Of a DNA stretch of 64,000 bases, positions 24,573 through 34,189 are shown piece by piece. Source of the stretch: Pseudomonadota bacterium (GTDB taxonomy: Bacteria; Pseudomonadota; Gammaproteobacteria; Xanthomonadales; Xanthomonadaceae); contig JAFEBW010000032.1 in assembly GCA_018242445.1 (NCBI GenBank), positions 62,001 to 126,000 of the forward strand, read 5' to 3'. Below the pieces are notes generated by a model, which was not told where the DNA came from, made no database searches, and saw only the letters and a program-made list of their open reading frames with translations. The position numbers were made by a program, and so were the translations under genes. The stretch's first letter is position 1, and the number at the start of each line of letters is the position of its first letter.

Positions 24573-24660
24573 GGTACCCGCCTCGTTGATGGCGCCGATG
24601 TGCGGCAACGGCTTGCATCTTGCCACGAACGCACGGCGCGTCGAAGCGTGTACCGCCGCC

Positions 24661-24712
24661 GTGCCCATTCCATGCAACGGCCTGTGCTGCGAAGGCCGTT
24701 GCAGCGGGCACC
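24661..24712. other. Compound stem-loop between the two dsbA genes
   Basis: An 11-bp perfect stem TGCAACGGCCT (24673-24683) and AGGCCGTTGCA (24693-24703) with a 9-base loop is nested inside a GTGCCC/GGGCAC outer stem. It starts only a few bases after the stop of the upstream dsbA (24716, minus strand). There is no U-run, so Rho-independent termination is not clear. It could separate expression of the two paralogues or protect the 3' end of the first message. Confidence 0.55.
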
Positions 24713-24715
24713 GCG

Positions 24716-25588
24716 TCAGTGCCTGGCGTGCGCCGGGCGCTGCTTGGCGATCAGCCAGTCCACGGTGTGCAGCATGCCGTCCGGCCCACCCTTCGCCAGC
24801 TCGATGACCTTGTACTTGCCATCGACGACGATCGTCGGCGTGGAATCCACGCCCCAGCGCATGGCCTGGTCGTGCGCGTTGCCGATCTTGGCGTTGACCG
24901 CGAAGCTCTGCATGGTCGAGGCGAAGGTGGTCGCATCCACGCCGAAGGTCGCGAAGATGCCCGGGATGACGTTGCAGGTGGTGCCGTCGAACTTCTTGTC
25001 GTCCCACACTGCCTTGAACACGCCGTCGTGGAACTTCGACACCGGCAGGCCCATCGCCTTGGCGGCATAGAATCCGCGCGCGAACTCCTCCCAGCAATGC
25101 GGCGCGCCCGGCCCGAAGGCGGCGGGCAGGTAGCTGAAATCCACGTCGCGCGGCAGTTTGGCTTCCCACGCCGTCATGGACGGTTGCAGGTTGTTGCAAT
25201 GCGGGCAGCCGTAACCGAACACCTCCACCACCTGCACCTTGTCGCCGCTGGGCTGGTCGGGCGTGTCGATCACCGTGTAATCGGTGCCTTCCACCGGCGT
25301 GGGCCCGGCCGGGAAACCGGCCGGCGGCGCGGGACGGCTGGCGGCATCGGCATCGCTCGCCGACGACGTGGCGGCCGGCGATGCGGCGGCCGTCGAGGAG
25401 GCGGAGGCTGCGTCAGCGGACGGCCCCGAAGCCGCCGTCGAAGCGGTGGAAGCGCTCGTCGTGGCGGTGGTTGCCGGAGCCGCCTGCGAGCTGGCCTGCG
25501 ATGCGGCCTGCTGGCCCTGATTGCAGGCTGCCAGCAGCAGGGCCGTGGTCAGCAGGGCGGGACGCACGAACGTGCGGATTGGGGACAT
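24716..25588 (-). CDS. dsbA: DsbA-like thiol:disulfide oxidoreductase lipoprotein (copy 2)
   Basis: A 290-residue paralogue of the neighbouring DsbA with a lipoprotein signal (LLTTALLLAAC). A linker of about 80 residues rich in Ala, Ser and Thr is followed by the DsbA fold with the E. coli-type active site CPHC in VFGYGCPHCNNL and the cis-Pro loop VDSTPTIVV. The tail (GGPDGMLHTVDWLIAKQRP) is almost the same as in copy 1, so the pair arose by tandem duplication. This copy should be membrane-tethered while copy 1 is soluble. Confidence 0.92.
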   Translation of the reverse strand: MSPIRTFVRPALLTTALLLAACNQGQQAASQASSQAAPATTATTSASTASTAASGPSADAASASSTAAASPAATSSASDADAASRPAPPAGFPAGPTPVEGTDYTVIDTPDQPSGDKVQVVEVFGYGCPHCNNLQPSMTAWEAKLPRDVDFSYLPAAFGPGAPHCWEEFARGFYAAKAMGLPVSKFHDGVFKAVWDDKKFDGTTCNVIPGIFATFGVDATTFASTMQSFAVNAKIGNAHDQAMRWGVDSTPTIVVDGKYKVIELAKGGPDGMLHTVDWLIAKQRPAHARH

Positions 25589-25701
25589 GGGCGGATCCTC
25601 GTGTAGGCGTTGGTGGGTTCGCGGGCCCTGCGTTTGCCGGCTACGCCCGCGCCCGATGGCAGACCGCGACGACAGTCGATTGGTTCACCGCGAGGCAACG
25701 A

Positions 25702-26562
25702 TCACGGTGAAGCCGCCGCCTTCGAAGCGGTCTTGGCCGCATCCTCGGCTGCCGGGTGCAGGCCCTCGACATAGGTCGCCAGCGCCTGGATTTCCTCGTC
25801 GGTCAGGTTCTTCGCGACCCGCGCCATTTCCGGCTTGGCCCAATCGCCCTTGCCCAGCACCAGCCCGCCGTGGAAGGCGGTCAGGCGCGCCACGACGTAC
25901 TTGGCGTGCTGGCCGCCGATGTTCGGGTAGGCCGGGCCGGGGTTGCCGGCACCGGTCGGACCGTGGCAGGCCATGCAGGCGGGGATGCCGCGCGCGGGGT
26001 CGCCGCCGCGATACAACTGCTGGCCGACCATGTAGAACTTCTTGCCGGCATTCGGGCCGGTCTTGATGACGCTGTCGTCGGCCACGCCGGCCGTCACTTT
26101 CTGGCTGGCGAAGTACGCGCCGATGTCGCGCATGTCCTGCGGACTGAGCGGCGCGGCCATCGGCTGCATGATCGGGTTTTCGCGCTCGCCGGACTTGAAC
26201 ATCTCGAGCTGACGGGTGATGTAGCGCTCCTGCTGCGAGGCGAGCTTGGGGAACTGGGCGTCGGTGGAATTGCCGTCGATCGCATGGCAGGCGGCGCAGG
26301 CGCCGGCCTTGGCCTGCCCGGCCTTGGCATCGCCCGGCTTGCCCATCGCGTGGGCATCGCCCAGTGCAACAGGCGTCTGCGGCAACGACGACGGCAGCGC
26401 CGTGGTGGTGGCCGAGGTCGACGCTGCTGCCGGACTCGCCGCCGCAGCCTGTGCAGGGCTCGCGGCCGGCGACGCCGCAGGCGTGGACGCCGTCGGGGCC
26501 TGCGCGATGGCGGCAGCGGTGGCGAGCAGGGCGGCGACGCCCAGGATGCGCTTCAAGCTCAT
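25702..26562 (-). CDS. Cytochrome c4 (diheme)
   Basis: A 286-residue periplasmic protein. A signal peptide (ending near AAAIAQA) is followed by a Pro/Ala/Ser-rich linker of about 60 residues and two cytochrome c domains with heme motifs CAACH and CMACH. The methionine ligands lie in PIMQPMAAPLS and KPEMARVAKNL. Cytochrome c4 carries electrons from bc1 to terminal oxidases, including cbb3, whose genes are upstream in this window. ATG 26562 gives the signal start MSLKRILG. It is divergent from ysxC. Confidence 0.93.
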   Translation of the reverse strand: MSLKRILGVAALLATAAAIAQAPTASTPAASPAASPAQAAAASPAAASTSATTTALPSSLPQTPVALGDAHAMGKPGDAKAGQAKAGACAACHAIDGNSTDAQFPKLASQQERYITRQLEMFKSGERENPIMQPMAAPLSPQDMRDIGAYFASQKVTAGVADDSVIKTGPNAGKKFYMVGQQLYRGGDPARGIPACMACHGPTGAGNPGPAYPNIGGQHAKYVVARLTAFHGGLVLGKGDWAKPEMARVAKNLTDEEIQALATYVEGLHPAAEDAAKTASKAAASP

Positions 26563-26924
26563 GCGTGACTCCGAATGGAACCGACAGGCGCGCCCTCCCC
26601 AACCCACGGCGGCGCGGAAACCGGCGGATTATCCCTTGCGCGGTTCGGCGGGGTCAATGAATGAACGGGGACTGGGGGTTGGGGGATGGCAGAAGCGATG
26701 CCGTGAGGTGATGGTCCTGATAGGCAACCCGCCACACATTCCCCGTTGCGCCGGCTACCATTCCCCAGTCCCCAGTCCCCAGTCCCCAGTCCCCAGTCCC
26801 CAGTCCCCAGTCCCCAGTCCCCAGTCCCCAGTCCCCAGTCCCCATTCCCCATTCCCCATTCCCCATTCCCCATTCCCCATTCCCCATTCCCCATTCCCCA
26901 TTCCCCATTCCCCAGCCCCACTCG
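26563..26924. other. Divergent intergenic region between cytochrome c4 and ysxC
   Basis: This 362-bp gap must hold both divergent promoters. It consists of about 100 bp of ordinary sequence, a plus-strand G-rich stretch (26667-26685, GGGGACT and related), about 75 bp of unique sequence, and then the 154-bp heptamer array (26762-26915), which ends nine bases before the ysxC ATG. No -35/-10 pair stands out. Open frames across the array are meaningless Pro/Ser repeats. Confidence 0.8.
26762..26915. repeat. 22-unit heptamer tandem repeat with G4 potential
   Basis: This is an uninterrupted array of exactly 22 seven-base units: 11 copies of TCCCCAG (26762-26838), 10 of TCCCCAT (26839-26908) and a final TCCCCAG. 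The complementary strand reads (GGGGACT)n/(GGGGAAT)n or (CTGGGGA)n, runs of four G with three-base spacers, which is ideal for G-quadruplexes. Because the units are seven bases long, copy-number change would shift any frame. The array ends nine bases before the start codon of ysxC. Confidence 0.95.
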
Positions 26925-27506
26925 ATGTCCCTCTCCCGCGCCGCCTTTCTCACCGCCGCCCACACCCTGCGACAACTGCCTTCCGACGGTGGTCGCGAGG
27001 TCGCCTTCGCCGGGCGCTCGAACGCGGGCAAGTCCAGCGCGCTCAACGCCCTGTGCAACCAGAAGGCGCTGGCGCGCACGTCCAAGACGCCCGGCCGCAC
27101 GCAGCAACTCGTGTATTTCCTGGTCGAGCCGGACACCTATCTGGTGGATCTGCCAGGCTACGGCTACGCCAAGGTGCCGCTGGAACTGCGCGCGCACTGG
27201 GAGGCCTTCATCGAGGACTACTTCCGCCAGCGCGTGGCCTTGGCGGGCTTGATCGTGGTGATGGACATCCGCCATCCGCTGCGCGACTACGACCGGCAGA
27301 TGCTCGCCTTCGCCGCCGCGCGCGGGCTGCCGGCGCACGGCCTGCTGACCAAGGCCGACAAACTCGGTCGCGGCCAGCAGATGCAGACGCTGGCGGCGGT
27401 GCGGCGGGAGTTGCCCGAGAACGTCAGCGTGCAAGTGTTCTCGGCGGAGACGAAGCTCGGGGTGGACGAGGCGCGCGCGGTGGTGAGTGGCTGGCTGGGC
27501 ATGTGA
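26925..27506 (+). CDS. ysxC: Ribosome biogenesis GTPase YsxC/EngB
   Basis: A 193-residue TrmE-Era-EngA-type GTPase. The G1 motif is GRSNAGKSS (about residues 30-38), G3 DLPGYGYAK, and G4 TKADK. The family is needed for assembly of the large ribosomal subunit and is usually essential. Length is normal. ATG 26925 lies immediately after the heptamer repeat, so the translation initiation region abuts (and its ribosome-binding sequence may fall in) the C-rich array; no purine-rich Shine-Dalgarno is seen. Confidence 0.95.
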   Translation: MSLSRAAFLTAAHTLRQLPSDGGREVAFAGRSNAGKSSALNALCNQKALARTSKTPGRTQQLVYFLVEPDTYLVDLPGYGYAKVPLELRAHWEAFIEDYFRQRVALAGLIVVMDIRHPLRDYDRQMLAFAAARGLPAHGLLTKADKLGRGQQMQTLAAVRRELPENVSVQVFSAETKLGVDEARAVVSGWLGM

Positions 27507-27527
27507 GCGATCGCCAGTCCGTGCAAT

Positions 27528-28475
27528 TCACTCCTCGCGCAGCCTTGGATCGATCCACGCCCGCAGTCCATCGGTGGCGGCGTTGATCAGCACGATCAGC
27601 GCGCCGACCACCAGCACCACGCCGAGCACGAGGGTGTAGTCGCGATTGAGCGCGCCCTGCACGAAGTAGCGGCCCATGCCGGGGATGCCGAACACGGTTT
27701 CGACCACCACCGAGCCGCTGACGATGTTGATCAGCGCCGGCCCCAGCCACGCCAGCACCGGCAGCGAGGCCGGCCCCAGCGCGTGCACGAGGACGATGCG
27801 TGCGTTCGAGTAGCCGCGGGCGCGGGCGGCGCGCACGTAATCGCTGCCCAGCGCCTCGATGAAGCCGGCGCGGGCGATGCGCGCGCAGTAGGCCAGGTTC
27901 GGCAGGGACAGCGCGATCGCCGGCAGCACCGCGCTGCGCAGCACGCTCCAGCGCGTGGTGGTGTCCCAGCCGCCGCCGGGCAGCCAGTGCAGGCCGACCG
28001 CGAACACCAGCACCAGCAGTGGCGCGACGACATATTTGGGCACCGCCAGCCCGAGCCCGGACAGGCCCATCAGCAGGCGGTCGAGTACGCTGCCACGACG
28101 CAAGGCGGCCAGCAAGCCCAAGGGGATCCCCAAGCCCAGCGCCAGCGCGAGCGCGATGCCGCCGCACAGCGCCGTCGCCGGCAGGCCGAGCGCGATCAGT
28201 TCGCTGACGCGGTAGTCCGGATACTGGAACGACGGCCCCAGATCGCCGCGCGCCAGATCGCCCAGCCAATGGATGTATTGCGACGGCAGGGATTGGTCGA
28301 GGTGGTATTGCGCGGCGAGCGCGGCCTGCACTTCCGGCGGCGCGGCTTTCTCGGCATCGAACGGCCCGCCCGGCGCGGCGTGCAGCAACACGAAGCACAA
28401 CGTGGCGAGCAGCCACAGGGTGAAGGCCGCCTCGGCGAGGGCGCGGGCGATGCGTCGCGGCAGCGTTGCCGTCAT
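27528..28475 (-). CDS. Oligopeptide ABC transporter permease (OppB/DppB type)
   Basis: A 315-residue inner-membrane permease with about six spans. The binding-protein-dependent permease loop (EALGSDYVRAARARGYSNARIV, near residues 212-230) is present, and the C-terminus GIPGMGRYFVQGALNRDY is typical of OppB/DppB. It overlaps the OppA-like gene by four bases. A second permease (OppC) and the ATPases (OppD/F) would be expected next, but ysxC follows on the other strand, so the operon is incomplete here. Confidence 0.88.
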   Translation of the reverse strand: MTATLPRRIARALAEAAFTLWLLATLCFVLLHAAPGGPFDAEKAAPPEVQAALAAQYHLDQSLPSQYIHWLGDLARGDLGPSFQYPDYRVSELIALGLPATALCGGIALALALGLGIPLGLLAALRRGSVLDRLLMGLSGLGLAVPKYVVAPLLVLVFAVGLHWLPGGGWDTTTRWSVLRSAVLPAIALSLPNLAYCARIARAGFIEALGSDYVRAARARGYSNARIVLVHALGPASLPVLAWLGPALINIVSGSVVVETVFGIPGMGRYFVQGALNRDYTLVLGVVLVVGALIVLINAATDGLRAWIDPRLREE

Positions 28476-30193
28476 CGCGATGCCTTCTGCCACGACAGGA
28501 AGCGACTGGCGTGGTGGTCGAGCGGATTGGCGGTGAAACCGGCCACCCACGGCTTGACCAGGTGCTTGGACGTGTAGAAATACAGCGGCACCAGCGGCTG
28601 CGCGGCGAGCAGGCGCGCCTCGGCCTGCGCGAGCAGTGCGTTGCGCTGCGCATCGTCGGTGGCGGCATCGGCGCGCGCGAGCAGCGCGTCGAAACCGGCA
28701 TCGCGCCAGCCCGTCCAGTTCAGCGGGCCGTCGCTGGTAAAGGCGGCGAGAAAGTCGCGCGGGTCGGCCACGTCGGCGATCCAGCCGCCACGGAACACCT
28801 GCGTGATCACCCGCTGCCGGCGGTTGAGCACGAAGGCCTTCCATTCCTCGTTGCGCAGTTCCACCCGCACGCCCAGGGTTTCGCGCCACATCGCCGCCAC
28901 CGCCAGCGCCAGTCGCCGGTGCAGCACCGACGTGTTGAAGCGCAGTTCCAGCGTCGGCGGATCGGCGCGCGTATAGCCGGCGGCGCGGAACAAGCGCTGC
29001 GCCTCGGCCTCGCGCTGCGGCTGCGTCCAGTGCGCGGCGGGAATCGACGGCGGCGTGTAACCGGGCAGCGGCGGCACGATGCGAAAGGCCGGCTGCTCGC
29101 CGAAACCGGTCAGGTACGTCGTGAGCTTTTCGCGGTCGATGGCCAGCGACAGCGCCTGGCGCAGGGCAAGGGCGCGCGCGCATGCGGATGCCCATTCCGA
29201 GGACACGGATGTCCTCGCACGCGTGGCGGCAGCCACGTCGCGGTTGCCGGGCACCGTCACGCCGATGCCCGGCAACGTGGACGTCGGGCAGGAGCCCGAT
29301 CGTCCACCCGGCCCCAACGGCGGCTTGGTCACGTTGAAGCCGAACCAGAACGCGCCCAGATACGGCGCGATCCGCAACTGCGCGCCGAAGCGCGCGCGCA
29401 AGCCAGCCAGCGGCTGCGGCGGCAGGGTTTCGGTCAGATCCAGATCGCCGGCCTGATAACGCTGCAACTCGCTGCCGGCATCCTCGGTGACGAGGTAGCG
29501 CACGCGGCCGATCGGCGCGCGCTGCCGGTAATGCGGATTGCGCACGAGGGTGATGGACGCCTGCGGCAGCCAGTCGGCCAGCGCATACGCGCCATTGCTC
29601 ACCAGATGCCCGGGCCGGGTGTGCTGCGCGCCCCAGCGCTGTACCGCCGGCAGATACACCGGATAGGCGATCGGCAGCAACAACAACTGCGGTAGCGGCA
29701 CCGGGCGATCCAGATGGAACACCACCGTGCGCGCATCCGGCGCTTCGATGCCCAGCGCGGTATCCGGCAGCTTGCCGGCCTGCACACCTTCCGCATCGCG
29801 GATGGCGAACAGGCTCTGCGCGAACGGCGCGGCGGTCATCGGCGCGAACGCGCGGCGGAAGCTCGCCACGATCTGCGGCGCATCCAGCGTTTGCCCGTTC
29901 GACCACGTCAGGCCATCGCGCAGATGAAACGTCCACGTGCGCCCATCGCTGGAAGCCTCCCAGCGCTGCGCCATGCCGGGGATCACCGCGCCATCGGGGC
30001 CTTCGGCCACCAAGCCTTCGTACAGGTCGCGCAGCACGTTCTCGCAGGCCACTTCCTGACAGCGCTGCGCATCCAGCGTGGAGGGCTCCGGGCCGTTGCC
30101 GCGTTCCAGCGTGTCCTCGCGCGGCGATGCAGTCGCCAGAGCGCAACACAGCACGCACACCAGCGCCATCGCCCATGGGATGCAATGTTTCAC
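28472..30193 (-). CDS. Peptide ABC transporter substrate-binding protein (OppA-like)
   Basis: A 573-residue periplasmic binding protein (SBP family 5) with a signal peptide (ending near CCALATAS). The family core begins GPEPSTLDAQRCQEVACENV and LYEGLVAEGPDG. Near residue 290-345, between FNVTKPPLGP and LRQALSLAIDREK, where relatives are continuous, there is an in-frame insertion of about 48 residues rich in Thr, Ser, Arg and Gly. It is encoded by a block of hairpins (29180-29299). The remainder of the fold looks intact. Whether the insert abolishes binding is unknown. Confidence 0.85.
   Translation of the reverse strand: MKHCIPWAMALVCVLCCALATASPREDTLERGNGPEPSTLDAQRCQEVACENVLRDLYEGLVAEGPDGAVIPGMAQRWEASSDGRTWTFHLRDGLTWSNGQTLDAPQIVASFRRAFAPMTAAPFAQSLFAIRDAEGVQAGKLPDTALGIEAPDARTVVFHLDRPVPLPQLLLLPIAYPVYLPAVQRWGAQHTRPGHLVSNGAYALADWLPQASITLVRNPHYRQRAPIGRVRYLVTEDAGSELQRYQAGDLDLTETLPPQPLAGLRARFGAQLRIAPYLGAFWFGFNVTKPPLGPGGRSGSCPTSTLPGIGVTVPGNRDVAAATRARTSVSSEWASACARALALRQALSLAIDREKLTTYLTGFGEQPAFRIVPPLPGYTPPSIPAAHWTQPQREAEAQRLFRAAGYTRADPPTLELRFNTSVLHRRLALAVAAMWRETLGVRVELRNEEWKAFVLNRRQRVITQVFRGGWIADVADPRDFLAAFTSDGPLNWTGWRDAGFDALLARADAATDDAQRNALLAQAEARLLAAQPLVPLYFYTSKHLVKPWVAGFTANPLDHHASRFLSWQKASR
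29180..29299 (+). repeat. Multi-hairpin repeat block inside the OppA-like gene
   Basis: Four consecutive perfect hairpins lie within about 120 bp: CGAGGAC/GTCCTCG with loop ACGGAT (29198-29217), CGTGGC/GCCACG with loop GGCA (29222-29237), GTTGCCGGGCA/TGCCCGGCAAC (29243-29276), and TCGGGC/GCCCGA with loop AGGA (29284-29299). A short GCAT/ATGC stem precedes them. The GGA loops are on the plus strand, antisense to the host gene. The block corresponds exactly to the extra segment of the protein, so it looks like an inserted mobile or dispersed element. Confidence 0.8.
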
Positions 30194-30278
30194 GGCGTCG
30201 GCACGGCTCCGGGGATTACACTGACGATCATGGTGGCTGGTACCAGCACCCCCGATGACGAAAGAGACTTTTTACAAC

Positions 30279-30373
30279 TCCCTCCCCCGCTTGCGGGGGA
30301 GGGTTGGGGTGGGGGGAGACCTCCGCGAAACTCAGCCCCCATCCCAGCCTTCCCCCGCAAGCGGGGGAAGGAG
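30279..30373. repeat. Inverted pair of palindromic repeats
   Basis: CTCCCTCCCCCGC-TT-GCGGGGGAGGG with tail TTGGGGTGGGG (30279-30316) faces its inverted partner CCCCCATCCCAGCCTTCCCCCGC-AA-GCGGGGGAAGG (about 30334-30373) across a short spacer. This is the complete paired form of the element found singly inside ccoI. Confidence 0.9.
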
Positions 30374-30555
30374 TCAAAGCGGTCTAGTCGGAGAGTCCAG
30401 GCGAAGGAAGATCGTTCTTTCACGTTACTCGGCAGTGAGTATTGCAGGGAACATGTATCGCGCTGGAAGCCGCATGAAAACTGGTACCTGCTGGTGTCAT
30501 TGTTCCGAAAATTTCATTCCGATGAGTAAATGCGCTGTTTCATTCAGCGTTTCCT

Positions 30556-30635
30556 GTCGGCCAAGGATGGCCGACCACGAATCGATCACGCAAGTGATGG
30601 ATTCGTGTGAACCGAGTCAGGGCACGTACCTGACT
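30556..30635 (+). repeat. Three consecutive hairpins with GGA loops
   Basis: Hairpin 1 is GTCGGCC/GGCCGAC with hexaloop AAGGAT (30556-30575). Hairpin 2 is CACGAATC/GATTCGTG with an inner ATCAC/GTGAT stem and a GCAA loop (30576-30607). Hairpin 3 is AGTCAGG/CCTGACT with a 7-base loop (30615-30635). The organisation matches the multi-hairpin block inside the OppA-like gene. AAGGATG in an apical loop fits the CsrA/RsmA-binding core ARGGAUG. Whether it is transcribed is unknown. Confidence 0.7.
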
Positions 30636-30727
30636 GAAGCGTGCGCCGACAAGTTCGGGATGGAATTGTCAGCGCCTCACTGATATCCCGCGATTGCAGG
30701 CCAGCGCGCCTGCAACGCTCACCGGAG

Positions 30728-32098
30728 ATGCCCGTGTCGGGACCCAGCCACGTCAAGGATGCCCCCATCGCCAACCGGCAGGAGCTGGTGGACTACCTCG
30801 CCGGCGGCGGCCGTGCGCGCGAGGACTGGCGCATCGGCACCGAGCACGAGAAGTTCGGCTTCCGCACCGACGACCTGCGCCCGCCGGAGTGGGACGGCGA
30901 GCGCGGCATCCGCGCCATGCTCGAGGGCCTGACGCGCTTTGGCTGGCAGCGCGTGGAGGAGCACGGCAAACTCATCGCGCTCACCCGCGATGGCGCTTCG
31001 GTGACGCTGGAGCCGGCCGGGCAACTGGAACTGTCCGGCGCGCAATTGCAGACCATCCACGAGACCTGTCGCGAGACCAGCAGCCACCTGCGCGAAGTGC
31101 GCGAGGTCGCCGCCGAACTCGGGCTGGGTTTCCTCGGCATGGGCTTCCAGCCCAAGTGGCGGCGTGAAGACATGCCGTGGATGCCCAAGGGCCGCTACCG
31201 GATCATGCGCGAGTACATGCCGAAGAAAGGCAGCCTGGGGCTGGACATGATGACCCGCACCTGCACCGTGCAGGTGAACCTGGATGTGGCCGACGAGGCC
31301 GACATGGTGCGCAAGTTCCGCGTCTCGCTCGCGCTGCAACCCATCGCCACTGCGCTGTTCGCCGATTCGCCCTTCACCGAAGGCCAGCCCAACGGATTCA
31401 GAAGTTACCGCTCGCACATCTGGACCGACACCGATCCCGACCGCACCGGCCTGCTGGATTTCGTGTTCGAGGAGGGTTTCGGTTACGAGCGCTACGTGGA
31501 TTACCTGCTCGACGTGCCGATGTATTTCGTCTATCGCGACGGCAACTACATCGATGCTTCCGGGCAGAGTTTCCGTGATTTCCTCGCCGGCAAGCTGCCG
31601 GCGCATCCGGGGCACCTGCCGCGGCTGGCCGACTGGGCCGACCACATGACCACCGCCTTCCCCGAGGTGCGCCTGAAGCGCTACCTGGAGATGCGCGGCG
31701 CCGATGGCGGGCCGTGGAACCGCCTGTGCGCGCTGCCGGCGTTCTGGGTCGGATTGCTGTACGACGATGCCGCGCTGGATGCGGCCTGGGATCTGGTCAG
31801 GGACTTCACGCTGATCGAGCGCCACGCCCTGCGCGATGGCGTGCCGCGCCACGGATTCAACCTGCCCTTCCGCAAGGGCAGCGTGCTCGATCTCGCCCGG
31901 CAGGCGTTGGCGATCTCCGCCGCCGGCCTGCGCCGGCGCGCGCGCGCCAATCGTTGCGGCGCGGACGAATCCAGTTTTCTCGCCCCGTTGTTCGAGATCG
32001 CCGAAGCCGGGCTGACGCCCGCCGACCGCAAGCTAGAACTCTTCCACGGGCCGTGGCGCGGTTGCGTGGATCCGGTATTCCATGAGTTCGCGTACTGA
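30728..32098 (+). CDS. gshA: Glutamate-cysteine ligase, plant/proteobacterial type
   Basis: A 456-residue protein of the GshA class found in plants and Xanthomonads. Typical motifs are [57 protein letters not shown] and [14 protein letters not shown]. It makes gamma-glutamylcysteine, the first step of glutathione synthesis. The start is ambiguous: ATG 30728 directly abuts the GGAG, whereas GTG 30734 has that GGAG at a good distance. Upstream lies a structured, repeat-rich leader. Neighbouring genes also use glutathione. Confidence 0.94.
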   Translation: MPVSGPSHVKDAPIANRQELVDYLAGGGRAREDWRIGTEHEKFGFRTDDLRPPEWDGERGIRAMLEGLTRFGWQRVEEHGKLIALTRDGASVTLEPAGQLELSGAQLQTIHETCRETSSHLREVREVAAELGLGFLGMGFQPKWRREDMPWMPKGRYRIMREYMPKKGSLGLDMMTRTCTVQVNLDVADEADMVRKFRVSLALQPIATALFADSPFTEGQPNGFRSYRSHIWTDTDPDRTGLLDFVFEEGFGYERYVDYLLDVPMYFVYRDGNYIDASGQSFRDFLAGKLPAHPGHLPRLADWADHMTTAFPEVRLKRYLEMRGADGGPWNRLCALPAFWVGLLYDDAALDAAWDLVRDFTLIERHALRDGVPRHGFNLPFRKGSVLDLARQALAISAAGLRRRARANRCGADESSFLAPLFEIAEAGLTPADRKLELFHGPWRGCVDPVFHEFAY

Positions 32099-32132
32099 GC
32101 GTATCCTCCGCGACCCGCACACGGATCACGCC

Positions 32133-33987
<1,855 letters not shown>

Positions 33988-34053
33988 CGGCACACGCGGC
34001 GCTGCGAGCCGCGGAAGCGACAAGCGATGGGGTTCGCGACTGGACGCCAATCA

Positions 34054-34145
34054 ACGCAAGCCAGGATTGCTGCATGGCTTGCGTGAACCTTCGCGTTCGT
34101 TCGCGTTCATTCGCGGACAAGCAATGCAAGTGGTCGCGAAGGTTC
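34054..34145. repeat. Two inverted repeats after frmA
   Basis: In the convergent gap 33988-34189, ACGCAAGCCA (34054-34063) pairs with TGGCTTGCGT (34075-34084) around an 11-base loop. Immediately after it, GAACCTTCGCG (34085-34095) pairs with CGCGAAGGTTC (34135-34145) around about 39 bases containing GTTCGTTCGCGTTCATTCGCG. They may end or protect the two converging transcripts. There is no T-run, so this is called a repeat rather than a terminator. Confidence 0.6.
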
Positions 34146-34189
34146 CGGCCTGCGACCTGTATCCTGGCCATCCATTGACGCATTCAGGT

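Larger units (their letters stand above)
30194..30727. other. 534-bp gap between OppA-like gene and gshA
   Basis: This gap contains the pair of palindromic repeats at 30279-30373, a 15-base sequence (CGTTCTTTCACGTTA, 30413-30427) that recurs inverted at 36543-36557, a noticeably AT-richer stretch (about 30430-30550), and three consecutive hairpins at 30556-30635. A 142-codon open frame crosses it, but its first third is translated repeat DNA, so it is not called. Promoters for both flanking genes must lie here; none is obvious. Confidence 0.8.

Noticed and set aside
26762..26915. CRISPR-like array or coding repeat
   Set aside because: The units are contiguous seven-base repeats without spacers. 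The frame cycles, so the Ser/Pro translations are meaningless.
29166..29310. Intrinsic terminator cluster for the OppA-like gene
   Set aside because: The hairpins lie in the middle of a continuous reading frame and have no T-runs, so an inserted repeat block explains them better.
27528..30185. Single minus-strand frame of 885 codons spanning both transporter genes
   Set aside because: The part over the OppA-like gene is a shifted shadow frame; only its end, from ATG 28475, is the genuine OppB-like permease.
30255..30683. 142-codon open frame upstream of gshA
   Set aside because: Its first third is translated palindromic repeat sequence and the rest crosses three hairpins; no family similarity is evident.
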